A stretch of DNA of 64,000 nucleotides from Paulownia fortunei (GCA_019321725.1 CM033124.1:6076001-6140000); one strand, 5' to 3'. Counted from the stretch's first letter, positions 1 through 11,855 are shown. Numbers and translations are program-made. Notes: a model not told the origin generated them from the sequence alone.

Positions 1-1746
1 CAAGCACGAGTCAACCAATCATCATCCTCTACTTATTTTCCTTTGAAATGTCAAACAAGTTACTTTTAGCCATGTTTTCTTGTGAAAGCTCCTAGAAAAT
101 AACCAACCCTTCTTCTCTAAGTTTCTCCCAAATTTCTATACACTCGTACTCACAAAAATTGAATTCAATCCATAGGAATCCATAAAAACACAAACTAGAA
201 GAAGTTTCTACCCTTTTTAAGCTTGAAAAATCATGGATTTTGGAGTTTAATTCCAATCTAATCAAGGTATATTCTTTTTCAATGTTTCTTATGATGAATT
301 TATGGTATCTTAGATGGTTACATATTTTAGTATCTTTTTGTATGATTGAAGACTTAAGTGGTTATACTTGAAGTCAAAACCAAACTAGTTAAGTTAGTTT
401 ATAGAAAAATTGATAGTTTTGTGAAATATGCTTAATTTACTTATTCCTATCAATCTTGTAATGCTTATATTATGTTTGGAAGTTCCTATGAATGATTGAG
501 AACAATAAAATTAGTTTGCTTAATTGATGGTTAGAATTAATTTAAATTAGAATCGAGTTTACTCATGTTAATTTGGATTGTGTGTATGTTTTAGGGGTTG
601 CCCTAATAATTATGTTTGAATTATTAGTTATTTAATGGCTGCCCTAAGGTTTAATATCTTAAATTAGTAGTATAATATGGAGTATGCATTATTTTTAAGG
701 TTATGTAATTGATATAGAATTGTTTATAAAAGATTGAAAAGTGTATATGAAGTTTAACTAGAATAGACTAAATGATTTAAAAAAAGGATACTAAATGATA
801 CATGGTTTGATTATATTAGGCCTTTTCACTTGCCACAAAGTGGACTTGAGGTAAGTTGAAACTTTCATTTACTGTATCACAAGAATCATATAATGTTGTT
901 CATGTTTCAATGTGACTATCATTATTTGTGAAGTGATATAATATTTGATGCATTTATGGTTCATGAAGCATGATAGTACTAAGAATATAATGAGATTTTT
1001 TGAAAAGAAAGTATAGTACTTGATTGATGATCGGGTAGACAAGAGACACGGGAGGGTCCGACGGACCCAATAAAGGAGGCAAATACTTGAGGTTGAAAAA
1101 CCGGTATAGGAAAGCCACAAAAAATATGACAGAATACGGCTAATACTTGAAGTTGAAAGACCAAGTATGAAAACCCCGTACTATTTCTCTTATTGGCCAA
1201 TCATTATGAACATGTTTCAAAAACTACGGTCTATCGCTATTAGTTAGGTATCACACTTCAAGGGCCCTAAAGAATGATTTATGAATGAAAGTTATTAAAT
1301 TGAATAATGCATTTAATGATTTATGAGTTGTACAGGTATGCTATTTGTTATTACATCAATTTCACCTTACTGAGTCTTTAATTTATTAGATTCATGTGAT
1401 GCAGATGAAAATGTATAGAGGTTAACTGAGTCTCTAGAGTGGCAGTACAGAAATTTGTTCATATGCCATATTTCGAGCTATTTTGTAATATATTTTTAAA
1501 ACTCTATTTTATTTTATTTATAAGCCGTTCTGTTATGGTTTTATAAATATATGTACTTAGTTTTGATCTATGTACATGGTGTGTCTACAACGAAATGAAC
1601 AATAAATGAATTTAAGTTCTTTCTCTTATAGTTAATAAGGGGAACTTTTATTAAAATCATAACTCTAGTATTGATGAAAAGTTAACATTTTTTAACTTAA
1701 TTATATTAGCTTGTTTACGTTATGCAATTAGGTTAAGGGGTGTTAC
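1..1746 (+). repeat. Partial LTR (3' part) of the left Tekay-like element
   Basis: Sequence from the window start matches, in reverse complement, the LTRs at 20966-23264 and 38348-40604, which are about 2.3 kb long, so roughly 0.5 kb is missing on the left. The LTR ends in GGGGTGTTACA directly before a tRNA-Met type primer-binding site. No coding sequence is expected; the short ORFs on either strand at 869-1200 are chance ORFs in the LTR. Confidence 0.85.
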
Positions 1747-1750
1747 AGTT

Positions 1751-1768
1751 TGTGATATCAGAGTCGAG
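1751..1768 (+). promoter_or_regulatory. Primer-binding site, initiator tRNA-Met type
   Basis: TGATATCAGAGTCGAGG lies four bases after the LTR end. It resembles TGGTATCAGAGC, the usual complement of the 3' end of initiator tRNA-Met used for minus-strand priming, with two or three mismatches. The decay suggests an old copy. Confidence 0.75.
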
Positions 1769-1948
1769 GTTTAGTTGTTCTTGTAGACAGAAGAAGGCAT
1801 ATGAACACATCTTGGCTTGGAAACTTAGTCAACTATTTATTTATTTGTCTTTATTTATTTGATTATATTTCATTTCATGGTATTGTCATGATTATGCATT
1901 TATTATTGGCTAATGAATAGAATGAGATTGGGCAATGCATATCAGGTC

Positions 1949-3132
1949 ATGGCACCAAAAAGAAAGACAATGGATGAACATGAGGGTAATCATAGTGTGG
2001 TAAACAATTTGACTGATCTCATTCAACAATAGACTAGAATGCATGGTGAACAGATATAACAATTACTATATATGCAACAAAGAAACCAAGAACAAAATCA
2101 GCGACTTCCTCCACCATAAGTTTGATAGGATAATTCATAGGCTGTATATGAGAAGTTTATAAAGATGGAAACTGTTGATTTTACTAGTGGGTCTGATCCT
2201 ACGGTTGTAGAGGAATTGGTTAAATCATTATATACTATCTTTGACTACATGCGAATTGATGATGCTGAGAAGGTACTATATATAATTTTCTAGTTGAAGA
2301 AAGATGCTAGAACCTGGTGGGAAAGAGCTAAACTTGCAGTGAATATGGAAGAACTAACTTGGGAGAGGTTTAAAACAATCTTTTATGATCAGTATTTTAC
2401 CAGAGATGTTAGGTCGCTCAAAGTAAAAGAATTTTGGGAGTTAAAACAAGGAGGAATGTCTGTATGTGATTATATGAGAAATTTTCAATAGAGTTGCAAG
2501 TACATGCCATACATCGCTAGAGATGACAATGAGAAGTTTGGTCATTTCTTGAAGGGCCTTAATCTTAAAATTAGAAGAGATGTGAGAATGTCTTCAGTAA
2601 TAGAGTTCAGAGAACTGGTGGACAAGGCTTTAATGGCTGACTTAGATGAGAAAGAGATTGAAAAATTTCATCAACAAAAGAAGCAAATATTCACTCCCAG
2701 AAATCTGAACCAATAGAAGAAAGGAGAGCAGAAATCAAACCAAGGGAATGAAAAGCATCCTAGAGTTGGGCAGACTTCTACTGTAGTTGAAAGGCCTAAA
2801 TGTGCTAAGTATGGGAAGAATCATTTTGGGGAATGCTATAGTGGTACTAATCATTGCTTTAAGTGTAAAAAGTTTAGACATATAGAAAAGGATTGCCCAA
2901 CAGTGCAGGGGAAAGTTCAGGGGAGAGTGTATACAATGACATAAGAATAAGCCGATGTAGATGCTTCCGTAGTCATAGGTACTATTTTAATTTTCAGGAT
3001 ACCTGCAATTGCATTGATAGATTCTGGATCTACGCATTCATTTGCATCTCTTGCATTTGTGAGAAAATTGGGCATTACACTAGATTTACTAAAAGTAAGG
3101 TACAGTGTGACTGTTCCATTCGAGGAAGAAAT
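1949..3132 (+). pseudogene. gag and start of protease of the left Tekay-like element, broken
   Basis: The frame starts at ATG 1949 (MAPKRKTMDEHEG), the same start as in the copy beginning at 38144 on the other strand. Gag core motifs are visible around 2300-2500 ([41 protein letters not shown]) and match the Retrotransposon_gag family. A CCHC knuckle, CFKCKKFRHIEKDC, is at about 2855-2899. The aspartic protease motif DSGSTHSFAS is near 3020-3050 but in a shifted frame. Several in-frame stops lie in the N-terminal part (about 2030-2150), with more near 2291, 2489 and 2714, so no full Gag can be made. The frame ends at the junction at 3132. The product would have been the capsid/nucleocapsid polyprotein of the cytoplasmic particle. 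Confidence 0.85.
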
Positions 3133-3620
3133 TAGCAACAAATAAGCATTAAATGTCTTAAATAACAAGGTAATTACCTAAATTCCCCCCAAACTTAATA
3201 TAAGAATTATTCTCAATAATTGAGAGAATTGTAAAATTAGAGGACTTTCCTGAAAATGGGTGGTGTTCTTTCAGAATTAAAACTCTACTATTTTTTTTTT
3301 TGTATTTTTAGCATTTAGCCAGCAAAAATGAGTAAAATATCAAGAAACAATCATCATGATATGAAACAACACAAGAATAACAACACTCACAAAGCAAGGA
3401 AAAAGTGCTTGGGTTGCCTCACAAGAAGTGTTTTATTTAAAGTCTTTAGCTAGACTGAAACTGAATACTTTAGATTGCTTCTCCAAGTTGAAGATTAGAT
3501 ATCTTCCAAACTTCTTTGTCATAATAATGTTTCAACCTCTATCCATTGACACGGAATAATATTCCATCCTTACCTTTGAGGTTAACCACCCCAAATGGAA
3601 ATGTCTTGTTGAGAATAAAG
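3133..3620 (-). other. Athila-A 3' UTR, truncated
   Basis: This is noncoding on both strands. It contains the conserved post-integrase box at 3408-3430, read on the minus strand as CTTCTTGTGAGGCAACCCAAG, also found in the other two Athila-type copies. A T11 run is near 3290-3301. The sequence TAAGTTTGGGGGG near 3190 (minus strand) resembles the polypurine-rich 3' UTR seen in Athila-C. No LTR follows, because the segment ends at the junction with the Tekay gag. Confidence 0.7.
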
Positions 3621-3624
3621 GGCT

Positions 3625-4612
3625 GGATCATCTAGATTTCAATTTTCCCGAAAAAAGTTTTAACCTAGAATTGAAAAGCAACATAAGTTGTCCAGGTTGA
3701 AATTCCTTCTCAAGATCATTGTCATGCCATTGTTTTGTTTTTTCTTTATAGATTTTAGCATTTTCATAGGCATCAAGCTTAAATTCCTCCATTTCATTGA
3801 GTTGCAACAATCTTTTTTCTCTTATTGCCTTTGTATCAAAATTTAATTATTTCATTGTCCAATATGCTATATGTTTTAGCTTAACGGGGAGGTGACAAGC
3901 TTTTCCATAAACTAATCGATAAGGAGACATACCCATAGGAGTTTTATATGCTGTGCGGTATGCCCACAATGCATCATCAAGCTTATGTGCCCCAATTATT
4001 TCGATTAATGCTTATCGTGTTGTCAAGGATTTGCTTCACTTCTAAGTTTGAGATTTTAGCTTGTCTATTTGATTGAGGATAATATCCAAGAGCTACCTTG
4101 TGTCTTACACCATACTTAGCCAAAAGGTTATTAAATATTTTATTGCAAAAATAAGAACCTTCATCACTTACAATTGCTCTAGGTGTGCCAAAACGAGTGA
4201 AAATATATTTATGCATCATTTGTAGGTGTGGCAATTGTTTCTATCCACTTGGAGACATAATCCACAGTGAGCAAAATGTATGATCGGACATTTGAGGGAG
4301 GAAATGGTCCCATGAAGTCAAAGCCCCAAACATCAAAGAGTTCAACTTCTATCATGTTAGTCAAGGAAGCTCATGGCATCTAGTAATTATTCCAGTCTTT
4401 TGACACCGGTCACATGTCTGCACAAAAGCATAACAATCCTTAAACAAAGTTGTCCAATAAAAACCAGATTGGAATACCTTAGAAGCTGTCCTTGTAGGTT
4501 CGAAATGACCACCACATGGGGATGAATGATAGTGCTTAAGAATTTTATTTGTTTTCTCCATTGGAATGCATCTCCAAATTACAGAATCTGAACACCTTTT
4601 GAAGAGCAAGGG
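3625..4612 (-). pseudogene. Integrase of Athila-A, broken
   Basis: Three minus-strand reading frames carry consecutive parts of a retroviral-type integrase. 4609-4361 has the zinc-binding region (HYHSSPCGGHF ... CDRCQKTG, an HHCC pattern). 4234-3983 has the catalytic core with IVSDEGSYFCNKIF and GVRHKVALGYYPQSN, where the family normally has a D,D-35-E triad. 3810-3628 has the C-terminal stretch ending [17 protein letters not shown], a hallmark of Athila/Tat integrases. Frameshifts and stops separate the pieces. The enzyme would have joined element cDNA to chromosomal DNA in the nucleus. Confidence 0.85.
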
Positions 4613-4624
4613 ATCGTCCTATAG

Positions 4625-5400
4625 ATATTATTTTACATTATGTAAGAATTTTTTCTTTTGATGATATGTGAGGTCTGGGGGTAATAATCCACTTGTAAGA
4701 TAATTATCAAAATCTGCATACCAAGGTAAATTATCTTTGATTGCCAAAATAAACTCATCTGGGAAAAATTCTTTAATTGGTCCTTCAAAGTTTTCATTTT
4801 TATGCTCCAACCTTGATAAGTGATCCGCCACCATATTTTCACTTCCCTTGTTATCTTTAATTTCAAGATCAAATTTTTAAAAAAGGAGTATCAACTGGAT
4901 TAGCCTTAGTTTTGCATCATTTTTGGGAAAGAAGTACTTAATAGCAGTATGATCGGTATACACTATCACTTTGGTACCTACAAGATATGCACGAAATTTA
5001 TCAAATGCAAAAACAACAACTAACGATTCTTTTTCAGTAGTGGTGTAATTTTGTGGAGTATCGTCAAGTGTTTGACTTGCATAGTAAATGACCTGAAAAT
5101 TTTATCTTTTCTTGGTCCTAACACTGCTTCAACTGCATATAATCACTAGCATCACACATAAGTTTAAATGGTTGGGTCGAATCCGGTACCACCATAATAG
5201 GAGCTAAAATGAGAGCTTTCTTGATGTGATCAAAGGCCTATAAGCAATCAATATTAAAGTCAAATGGCTTATTTTTTTGCAAAAGGTTGCACAAAGGTTT
5301 TATAATTTTTGAAAATTTTTTAATGAATCTTCTATAAAACCCGGCATATCCTAAAAACTATGAATAGCTTTCATATTGATTGGTGGTAGAAGTTTTTCAA
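4625..5400 (-). pseudogene. RNase H and connection region of Athila-A, broken
   Basis: In the minus-strand translation the region 5090-4800 reads YTTTEKESL, then KVIVYTDHTAIKYF and MVADHLSRLE. These are the usual landmarks of the Ty3/gypsy RNase H domain and the linker to integrase (the family has TEKELLA, TDH and NVADALSR equivalents). 5400-5090 holds the end of RT and the start of RNase H in fragments with stops. The enzyme would have removed the RNA strand during reverse transcription. Confidence 0.75.
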
Positions 5401-6250
5401 TAGCAATAATTTTTGCTCAGTGTACCTCAAGTTCTTTGGAGGATACTCGGTGACCTAAAACAATACCTTCTTCTACCATAAAATGGCATTTTTTCCAATT
5501 TAAAGCAAGGGTAGTTTCCTCACATCTCTGCAAAATAAGAGAAATATTATGTAGACATATCAAATGAGGAGCCAAATACTAAAAAATCATCCATAAAAAT
5601 TTCCATTATGTTCTCCACCAAATCATGAAAAATTGCCATCATGCATCTTTGAAATGTGGCTGGGGCATTACATAATCCAAATGCCATTATGTGAAAAGCA
5701 AAAATACCATAAAGGTATGTGAATGTTGTTTTCTCTTGGTCTTTGGGTGTTTTGATAATTTGATTGTACCCTGAATAACATTGATACCCTGTAAGTCGGT
5801 CTAACATTTGATCAATAAATGGGGGGGGGGGAAATGGTCTTTATGCGTAGATTTGTTGAGTTTTCTATAATCAATACATATTCGCCAACCTATGACCGTC
5901 CTTGTTGGTATTAATTCATTGTTATCATTTTGAATTATGCTCATGCCACCCTTTTTTAGAACTACTTGAACTGGACTCACCCAAGAACTATTAGAAATTA
6001 CATAAATAATTTCGGCATTCAACCATTTCAAGACTTCATTTTTTACAACCTCTTTCATTACAGGATTTAGTCTACGTTGATGTTCAATAGATGGTTTGTA
6101 AGATTCTTCCATTAAGATTTTATGCATGACCATTGAAAGACTAATACCTTTTAAATCATAAATTGACCAACCAATAGTAGATTTATGCTCTCTTAAAACA
6201 TGAAGCAATTTCTCAACCTCTAAAGAGGTAGGGATGCAAAAACAATTACC
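5400..6250 (-). pseudogene. Reverse transcriptase of Athila-A, frameshifted at a C11 run
   Basis: The N-terminal RT half is at 6208-5801 (TIGWSIYDLKGIS, SSWVSPVQVVLKKGG, ICIDYRKLN). It stops making sense at an 11-base homopolymer (G on +, C on coding strand) at 5821-5831, where the family has HFP-x-PFIDQM. The second half resumes in another frame at 5807-5547 with LDRLTGYQCYSGYNQI, FGLCNAPATFQRCMM and the catalytic box FMDDF, equivalent to YVDD and with both aspartates kept. The active site is therefore intact while the frame is broken. Confidence 0.88.
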
Positions 6251-6499
6251 GGATACATGCTGTTAGCACCCAGAAATTCGTACCGCAAATGCTCGGGAAG
6301 TGCTTTCAACCTTAGCGATATTGTTTGTTCCTTGATTGTGGTATCTCCTATTACTTTCTTGCATTTATCCTTTTTCAACTCCACCTCTCCTGTTCAAAAA
6401 AGAGAAAGTAATTTATTAAATCATCATTACCAATATCATGGTCATTACCTTACATTATGTAATGAAAAATGCATTACTCTAAAGGTTCAATAGGAATTT

Positions 6500-7050
6500 A
6501 TTTGAGGAAATGATCATGCAAGCAAGTTTCTGATATTTCAATCCTATTACAAGTATGTGGTTCATCTTGAAACTTCAATGCATGATAAATGTTAATCATC
6601 ACTTCATCCTCATTAACTCTTATAGTTAATTCACCGCGTTACACATCAATCAAAGTACGTCCTATAGCAAGGAACGGTTGAGCAAGAATTAAAGGAATTT
6701 TTTGGTCTTCCTCCATATCTAACACCACAAAATCTGTAGAAAATATGAATTTATCCACTTTTACTAATATATCTTGAACAACTCCTCTTGGATAGGTGAG
6801 AGACCTATTCACTAATTACAAGATGATAGTGGATGGCTTAACTTCTCCAATTCCTAATTTTCTAAAAATAGAAAGTGGTATCAAATTAATACTTACTCCA
6901 AGATCACATAATACTTTATCAAAGAAAGATCCTCCTATGGTACAAGGAATAGTAAAACTCCTTAAATCCTTCAATTTTTGAGGAAGCTTTTTCTATAAAA
7001 TGGTACTACACTCCTCTGTGAGATTCACAGTTTCAAATTCCACTAACCGT
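6500..7050 (-). pseudogene. Aspartic protease region of Athila-A, broken
   Basis: The minus-strand translation of about 6980-6640 shows SFTIPCTIGGSFFDK, then VLCDLGVSINLIPLSIF with the DLG catalytic motif used by Athila-type proteases, then FVVLDMEED and FLAIGRTLIDV, which end the domain. A stop lies after LIDV. The DLG region lies opposite a plus-strand frame at 6796-6981 that has no similarity of its own. The protease would cut the Gag-Pol polyprotein during particle maturation. Confidence 0.8.
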
Positions 7051-7179
7051 CTTATTCTTGACATCACATCCTTAACGAACTTGGCATAGTTGGGCATTTG
7101 CTCAAGAGCATCTGCAAAAGGAATGTTGATATGATTTTTCCTTAAGATTTCCAAAAATTTCGCAAATTGTGAATTGATC

Positions 7180-8806
7180 TTTTTCTTTTAAAATCTTTAT
7201 GGAAAAAGAATGGGAACATTAAATTTAGGAGAAGTTTCAAAGTTAGGAGTAGATTTTAGCTTCTTAGCCCCTGTGTGTTCATTCAATTGTATTTCTTCTT
7301 CCTTTGGTTGTTTTTCCATAGGACTTTCACTCAAAGTGCTTGCCATTGGATCATTAACTTTTGAACTTTTCATTTCTGGCCCCTTGATTTTCATTCCATT
7401 TCAAAGTTGGATAGCTTTGCAATGCTCTCTTGGATTGATTTCTGTGTCACTTGGAAAGTTTCCTTTATATTTTTGAGCATTAATTTCAGTAGCAAGTTGT
7501 CCAATTTGAGTCTCCTTTGATTTTATTTGAGCTCCTGAATTTGAAGCTAGCTGTCCCAATTGAGTCTCAATGTTGTCTATCTTTGCTTCATCCTTATTCA
7601 ATCGGGCTCTTGTCTCGCCAATGAAAGTGCTTAGCAAATCCTCCAATGATGCCTTTTTCTCACCTACTTGAGGGTTGGGATTTGGTGGATTGTTGTAAAT
7701 TGGTGGGAGTTGAAGCATATTTCGATTGTTGGCGTAAGAAAAATTCTCATGATTTCTAAGCCTCGGATGGTAGTAAGTAGGTAGTTGATTTCCCCTGAAA
7801 TTAAAATTATGATTATTGACAAAGTTTACTTGCTCATTACCTTTGATTTTCATAAATGAAGTGCTAGTGGATGCCATGGAGCTCATTCCTTGAGAGGCTT
7901 TATTAGAAGTCCAAGCTGCAATTTGGTTAGAAAGAGCAGAAACTTATGCAACTAATTATGAAAATGAATCTACTTCAAGAACACCGACAACCTTTTTAAT
8001 AGAAGACCTCTTGGAAGGCCATTGATAGCTATTAGTAGCCATCTCCTCCAGCAAAATATGAACTTTATTTGCAGTCTTAGACATTAAAGTCCCACCTGCA
8101 GCAGCATCTATTATGGTTCGAGTTTGCCCATTCAAACTATTGTAGAAATATTATACTTGCTGCCACTCCTCATAACCATGTTGAGGATACCTTCTTAGAA
8201 AATCTTTAAACCTCTCCCAAGCTTCATATAGTGGCTCAAAATCTTGTTGGAGGAATTGAGCTATCTCACTCTTTAGTTGAAGTGTCTTTCTTGGTGGAAA
8301 GTACTTAGCAAGGAATTTTTATGTCAAGTCATTCCAACTCGGTATGCTTCATAGTGTAAAAGATTATAACCATAGCCTAGCTTTATCCTGGAGTGAGAAT
8401 GGAAATAAGCAAAGTCTAATGGCATCATCAGGCACTCCATTCATTTTGATAGTGTCACAAATCTCCAAAACATAGCTAAGTATGCATTAGGATCCTCCAC
8501 CGCACTTCCTCCAAATTGGTTTTGTTGCATAATGCTAATGAGAGATGGTTTAAGTTCAAAATTATTAGCATTGATCGGTTGTCGATTTATCCCGGAGTAG
8601 TTTTAGTTCATAGTTGGTTGAAAAAAATCCCGAATAGCTCGTTGTGGAGGTGATTGTTGCAACGAAAGATTGGCATTCACATTAGCATTGTTGATGTTAT
8701 CCGCCATGGTTTGATTGTTAACTCTTTTTGCTGCTCTAATAGCTCGAAGAGTCTGCTCAATTTCTGGATTAAAATAACCCAAGTCAAGACTCCTAGCCTT
8801 ACACAT
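7180..8806 (-). pseudogene. gag of Athila-A, broken
   Basis: A frame opens at ATG 8806 (MCKARSLDLGYFNPEIEQTL), typical of Athila gag N-termini. About 100 codons on is FELKPSLISIMQQNQFGG and EDPNAYLAMF, the start of the Retrotransposon_gag core. The core itself (8500-8050) is frameshifted. A longer open stretch, 7886-7401, carries EKKASLEDLLSTFIGETRA and coiled-coil-like IETQLGQLA repeats, followed by 7394-7197. The pieces MATNSYQW and EKKASLEDLL are kept in the deleted relative Athila-C, which helps define its deletion points. No zinc knuckle is seen, as in many Athila elements. Confidence 0.82.
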
Positions 8807-8928
8807 ACAAATACGTATAATCCAATGTAAGGCAAAACAACATCAAATATGGAAAGAAAGTAAAAATAATCTAAACTAAAATTAAGACTAAATCATTACA
8901 ATATTAATGCAATTATGATAAAACAATC

Positions 8929-8944
8929 CTCGGCAATGGCTCCA
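8929..8944 (-). promoter_or_regulatory. Primer-binding site of Athila-A, tRNA-Asp type
   Basis: On the minus strand the bases after the LTR read TGGAGCCATTGCCGAGG, close to TGGCGCCGTTGCCGGGGA, the tRNA-Asp complementary site usual in Athila/Tat elements. It sits about seven bases inside the LTR end. Confidence 0.8.
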
Positions 8945-8950
8945 AAAAAT

Positions 8951-10491
8951 TATTCATGAAATATTTTGCGAACCGCAAGTGTATGTGTCAAGTTTTAATA
9001 CAATGGTGAGTTGAGTTGAGTATCCACAAGGATTGTAATCAAAATTTACAGCAAGTATTGTTGTTCAAATGGTCCTAATTTTATCTAGAAAATCAAGTGA
9101 TGATTGGTAAACAAAGTAGAATAAGATAAAAATTGCAGAAATAAAACTAGACTTCTCAGAAGTAATACAACAAACACCTTATGAGCAAGAAATTCTAGAT
9201 GTATGACTCACCAAATTATCACCTATATTCTTTCTTCAAAAACATATCAATTCAAGTTAACAACACATATAAGTTAAGAATTCCTAAACTCATCAATTCT
9301 CTCTCTCGATTGCCGAATTGACTATGAGTTCTAACACGAATTTTGATATCTCTATAAAAATTCAGGAGTAAAACTCTACAAAAGTTTAATGAATTCTTCT
9401 TCAAAAATTTAAAGGTTTCATAAGCTTCTCAACTCTATGATTCCTAGATTGTGTTATCCCTATGATCAGGTATATCTTTACTCTCTCGAGTGTCGAATCT
9501 CACACATTAAATAATCTCAATTAGTAGCTAATTAATCAAGAGAAAATACTAAACAAGATAACACAAACAAGATGAAAAACTTGAACTAATATTATTTGGA
9601 ATTCAAAACATAGGATCAAATAAGGTTATATCATCCTTTAAAAAGAAAAGTTTAGTTCCTTATGTGTGAATATAACTTCAAGAAATACATAAGAAAGAAC
9701 ATAGAAATTGTTCACCATTTGTAAAGTGGAAGTAATGGTTGAAGCTCTTCTTGTCTCCAAGAATGACCTGTCTCTTAGAATGGCCTTCTTCTCTCCAAGC
9801 TTCCTTGTTCTTTCTTTTCTCTTGGCTTCTCCTCATTCCTTAACCCTCCAAAAACTAATTTGGAGGCTCTTGGAATCCCTCAAAATAGATGGAAATGCCC
9901 TAAAGAGGGAAAAATGCCCATTTTGACCTTACTTGGCATTGCATATTATGTCCAACACAGTGTATGCAGCGGGCGCTGCACTTGCTGTCCAGAATCCATT
10001 TCACCACTTTCTAAGCTAAATTGGATTTTTGGCGTCTTCATATGAATTCTAGATATATCTCTTGAATCAACTAAATATGACTTCTTTGGAGAGAGTTATG
10101 CCAGAAATACCAAGATGTGTCATCCTAGAAAATTTCAGCCAAGTGCTGAATTTTAAACTCGATTTTTCTCATTGACATCGACAGAATTGGATTTTGTGAA
10201 AAACATAAAAGTTATAGATCTATCTCTTTGATTTCCATTGGTTTAAGAATAAAATCAAAATTATATTTGAGCAAAGAGTTATGATTGAAATACAAAACTG
10301 CCATCAGTCGTACCACAATTCGGATTCTTCAATATTTCAACCAAGTTTTTGGTTTCTTTCCATTCTCTTCTTCTTTTGTCATTACCTACAAGATTTCACA
10401 TTAAATGCATAAAAAGTAACAAAAACACTTGAAAACAAACCAAATGTCAATGAAAAGGTATATGAATTGTTGGTATAAAATCAACTTATCA
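8951..10491 (-). repeat. 5' LTR of Athila-A
   Basis: It begins on the minus strand with TGATAAGTTGATTTTATACC at 10491 and ends with AATATTTCATGAATA at 8951. It is about 1.54 kb and aligns by eye along its length with the two LTRs of Athila-C, though clearly diverged. Plus-strand ORFs at 9708-10045 lie wholly inside this LTR and are not taken as genes. Confidence 0.85.
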
Positions 10492-11855
10492 GTAGGTCTT
10501 TCTAATGTAACTTGTGTTCTCTCTCGAGTAGGACAAAATTTACCCCTAGTAGGCCACTGACGCTATCTCTAGCTATGGGCTATCCTACTAAGAGCGCATT
10601 GAACTTTATGAATTTCACTAACTTTTAGTTTTCAAACGTATGCTACTATACGTATATATGCTTATATCTCTATAAGGGTTGGTCTGTGGCATATACTACC
10701 CGATCCATTATTACAACCTCACCTCTCGGTCTTAATTGTAATAATTAAAATTAACTTAAAATTGGCTAAGTCTCAAGAAGCATTAAAAATATAGCATATG
10801 CTCATCACAATATAAACAACATTCCTATCACAATACAAACATTAACTCATAACTCCATAGAAATAACTTTCCAAACCTTAACAAAAGTGATTTAGTTCAT
10901 ATTGAAGTTAAGCAAGCACCAAGTGTTTGCCAACATCATGATTCTTACAAATTTCTCAAACTAAAAAAGATAAAAGGAAAAATGAAAGTAGAATATTACA
11001 ACCACTAAATGATTCTTCACTTCTTCTTCAAAATCTTCAATGCCTAATGAAGCTCCCCCTCTTATTGTCTTCAAATCCCAAGCTCCTCGATAATGGGTGT
11101 GATGTTCTTGGTGTGGTGTATGGAGAAATATGGAGAATTGTGTGTTTTGGGTTGAGAGGAAAAGTGTGCGATAATTTAGGTGTAGAGTGCATGTGGGTAA
11201 TGAATTGTTTGTTGAATGGTGTGTATCTCGTGTGCTGTTTAAAAAATTGTATGAAAGCATATTGTATCTATCATTTTTGTGATGTACTTGTGTGTATATA
11301 GTGTATCTAATATAATGTTAAATGGTGTGTGAGAGTGTAGTGGTGTATAACTAGAGAGATGCCATACTATAGATTAGATTGCCACTTGTCCCTCAAAATC
11401 CACATATTCTTTTTTTTTAATTCTGGACCACTCACAGCGTGGTGCTAAATGCCTTGTTCTTCTGGTGTCGTGGTGCTAAATAGGGGTTGTCACGATGCTT
11501 CACAAATGACTGCTCACTATCTAATTTTTTACCCTTGCACCACGACGTGACCCAAAAGGTTGTTACAGTGTGAGGTCTTGTCCTTTAGGTACTGCAATGC
11601 CAAATCGGGGGTGTCTCAATGCTTCAAAATATTCCAGTCACTGCTTGATTTTTGATCTGCGCATCGTGGTGTGACTCAGGGAGTGTCGCAACGCAATATT
11701 ACTTTTTGTCCAACTTGGCCATTTTCACCATGTTTTCACTCTATTTCTCATTCTTACTCCCTACACATAATTATCACAAAATAAGACACAAATTGTATCA
11801 ATTATGAGGTAAAAATATATGCAATTGTGCTCATGGAGGTATGAGAAATGTCACA
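10492..11855 (-). repeat. LTR of Athila-B (3' LTR), truncated by Athila-A
   Basis: On the minus strand it starts near 11855 with TGTGACATTTCTC, directly after a 3' UTR that matches that of Athila-C, and runs to 10492 where Athila-A begins. A related fragment is at 48445-48840. The block 11430-11700 is richer in G+C than its surroundings and holds two diverged tandem units with CGTGGTG and GTCGCAACG-like words. Open frames at 10961-11301 on both strands lie inside the LTR. The exact LTR start is uncertain by a few bases because the polypurine tract is degenerate. Confidence 0.65.

Larger units (their letters stand above)
1..3132 (+). mobile_element. Tekay-like Ty3/gypsy element, truncated at both ends
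   Basis: The segment runs LTR, primer-binding site, gag with a zinc knuckle, then the first part of the protease. The same order and closely similar sequence occur in reverse complement in the element at 20966-40604, so both are copies of one family. The left end lies outside the window. The right end breaks off just after a sequence matching the protease region of the other copy, and unrelated Athila-type 3' UTR sequence follows from 3133. RT, RNase H and integrase of this copy are absent. Tekay assignment rests on the match to the second copy, which carries a chromodomain-like integrase tail. Confidence 0.85.
3133..10491 (-). mobile_element. Athila-A: Athila-like Ty3/gypsy element, 3' end missing
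   Basis: Reading on the minus strand the order is LTR (10491-8951), tRNA-Asp type primer-binding site, gag, aspartic protease, RT, RNase H, integrase, then about 0.5 kb of 3' UTR that stops at 3133 without a 3' LTR. The gag start, the VLCDLG protease motif, the FMDDF RT motif and the integrase tail [17 protein letters not shown] are characteristic of the Athila/Tat branch. Every domain has stops or frameshifts. There is no env-like ORF after integrase. The flank beyond 10491 is the LTR of another Athila-type element, so this copy may have inserted there. Confidence 0.85.

Noticed and set aside
5821..5831. G11 run as a programmed frameshift site
   Set aside because: Athila elements are not known to need a frameshift at this RT position and the flanking RT has other lesions.
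9963..9982. TGCAGCGGGCGCTGCA palindrome in the Athila-A LTR
   Set aside because: A six-pair hairpin of this size can be chance, and the corresponding place in the Athila-C LTRs does not keep it.
11047..11301. 84-codon frame opposite a 99-codon frame (10961-11260)
   Set aside because: Both within the Athila-B LTR, without similarity or start context.
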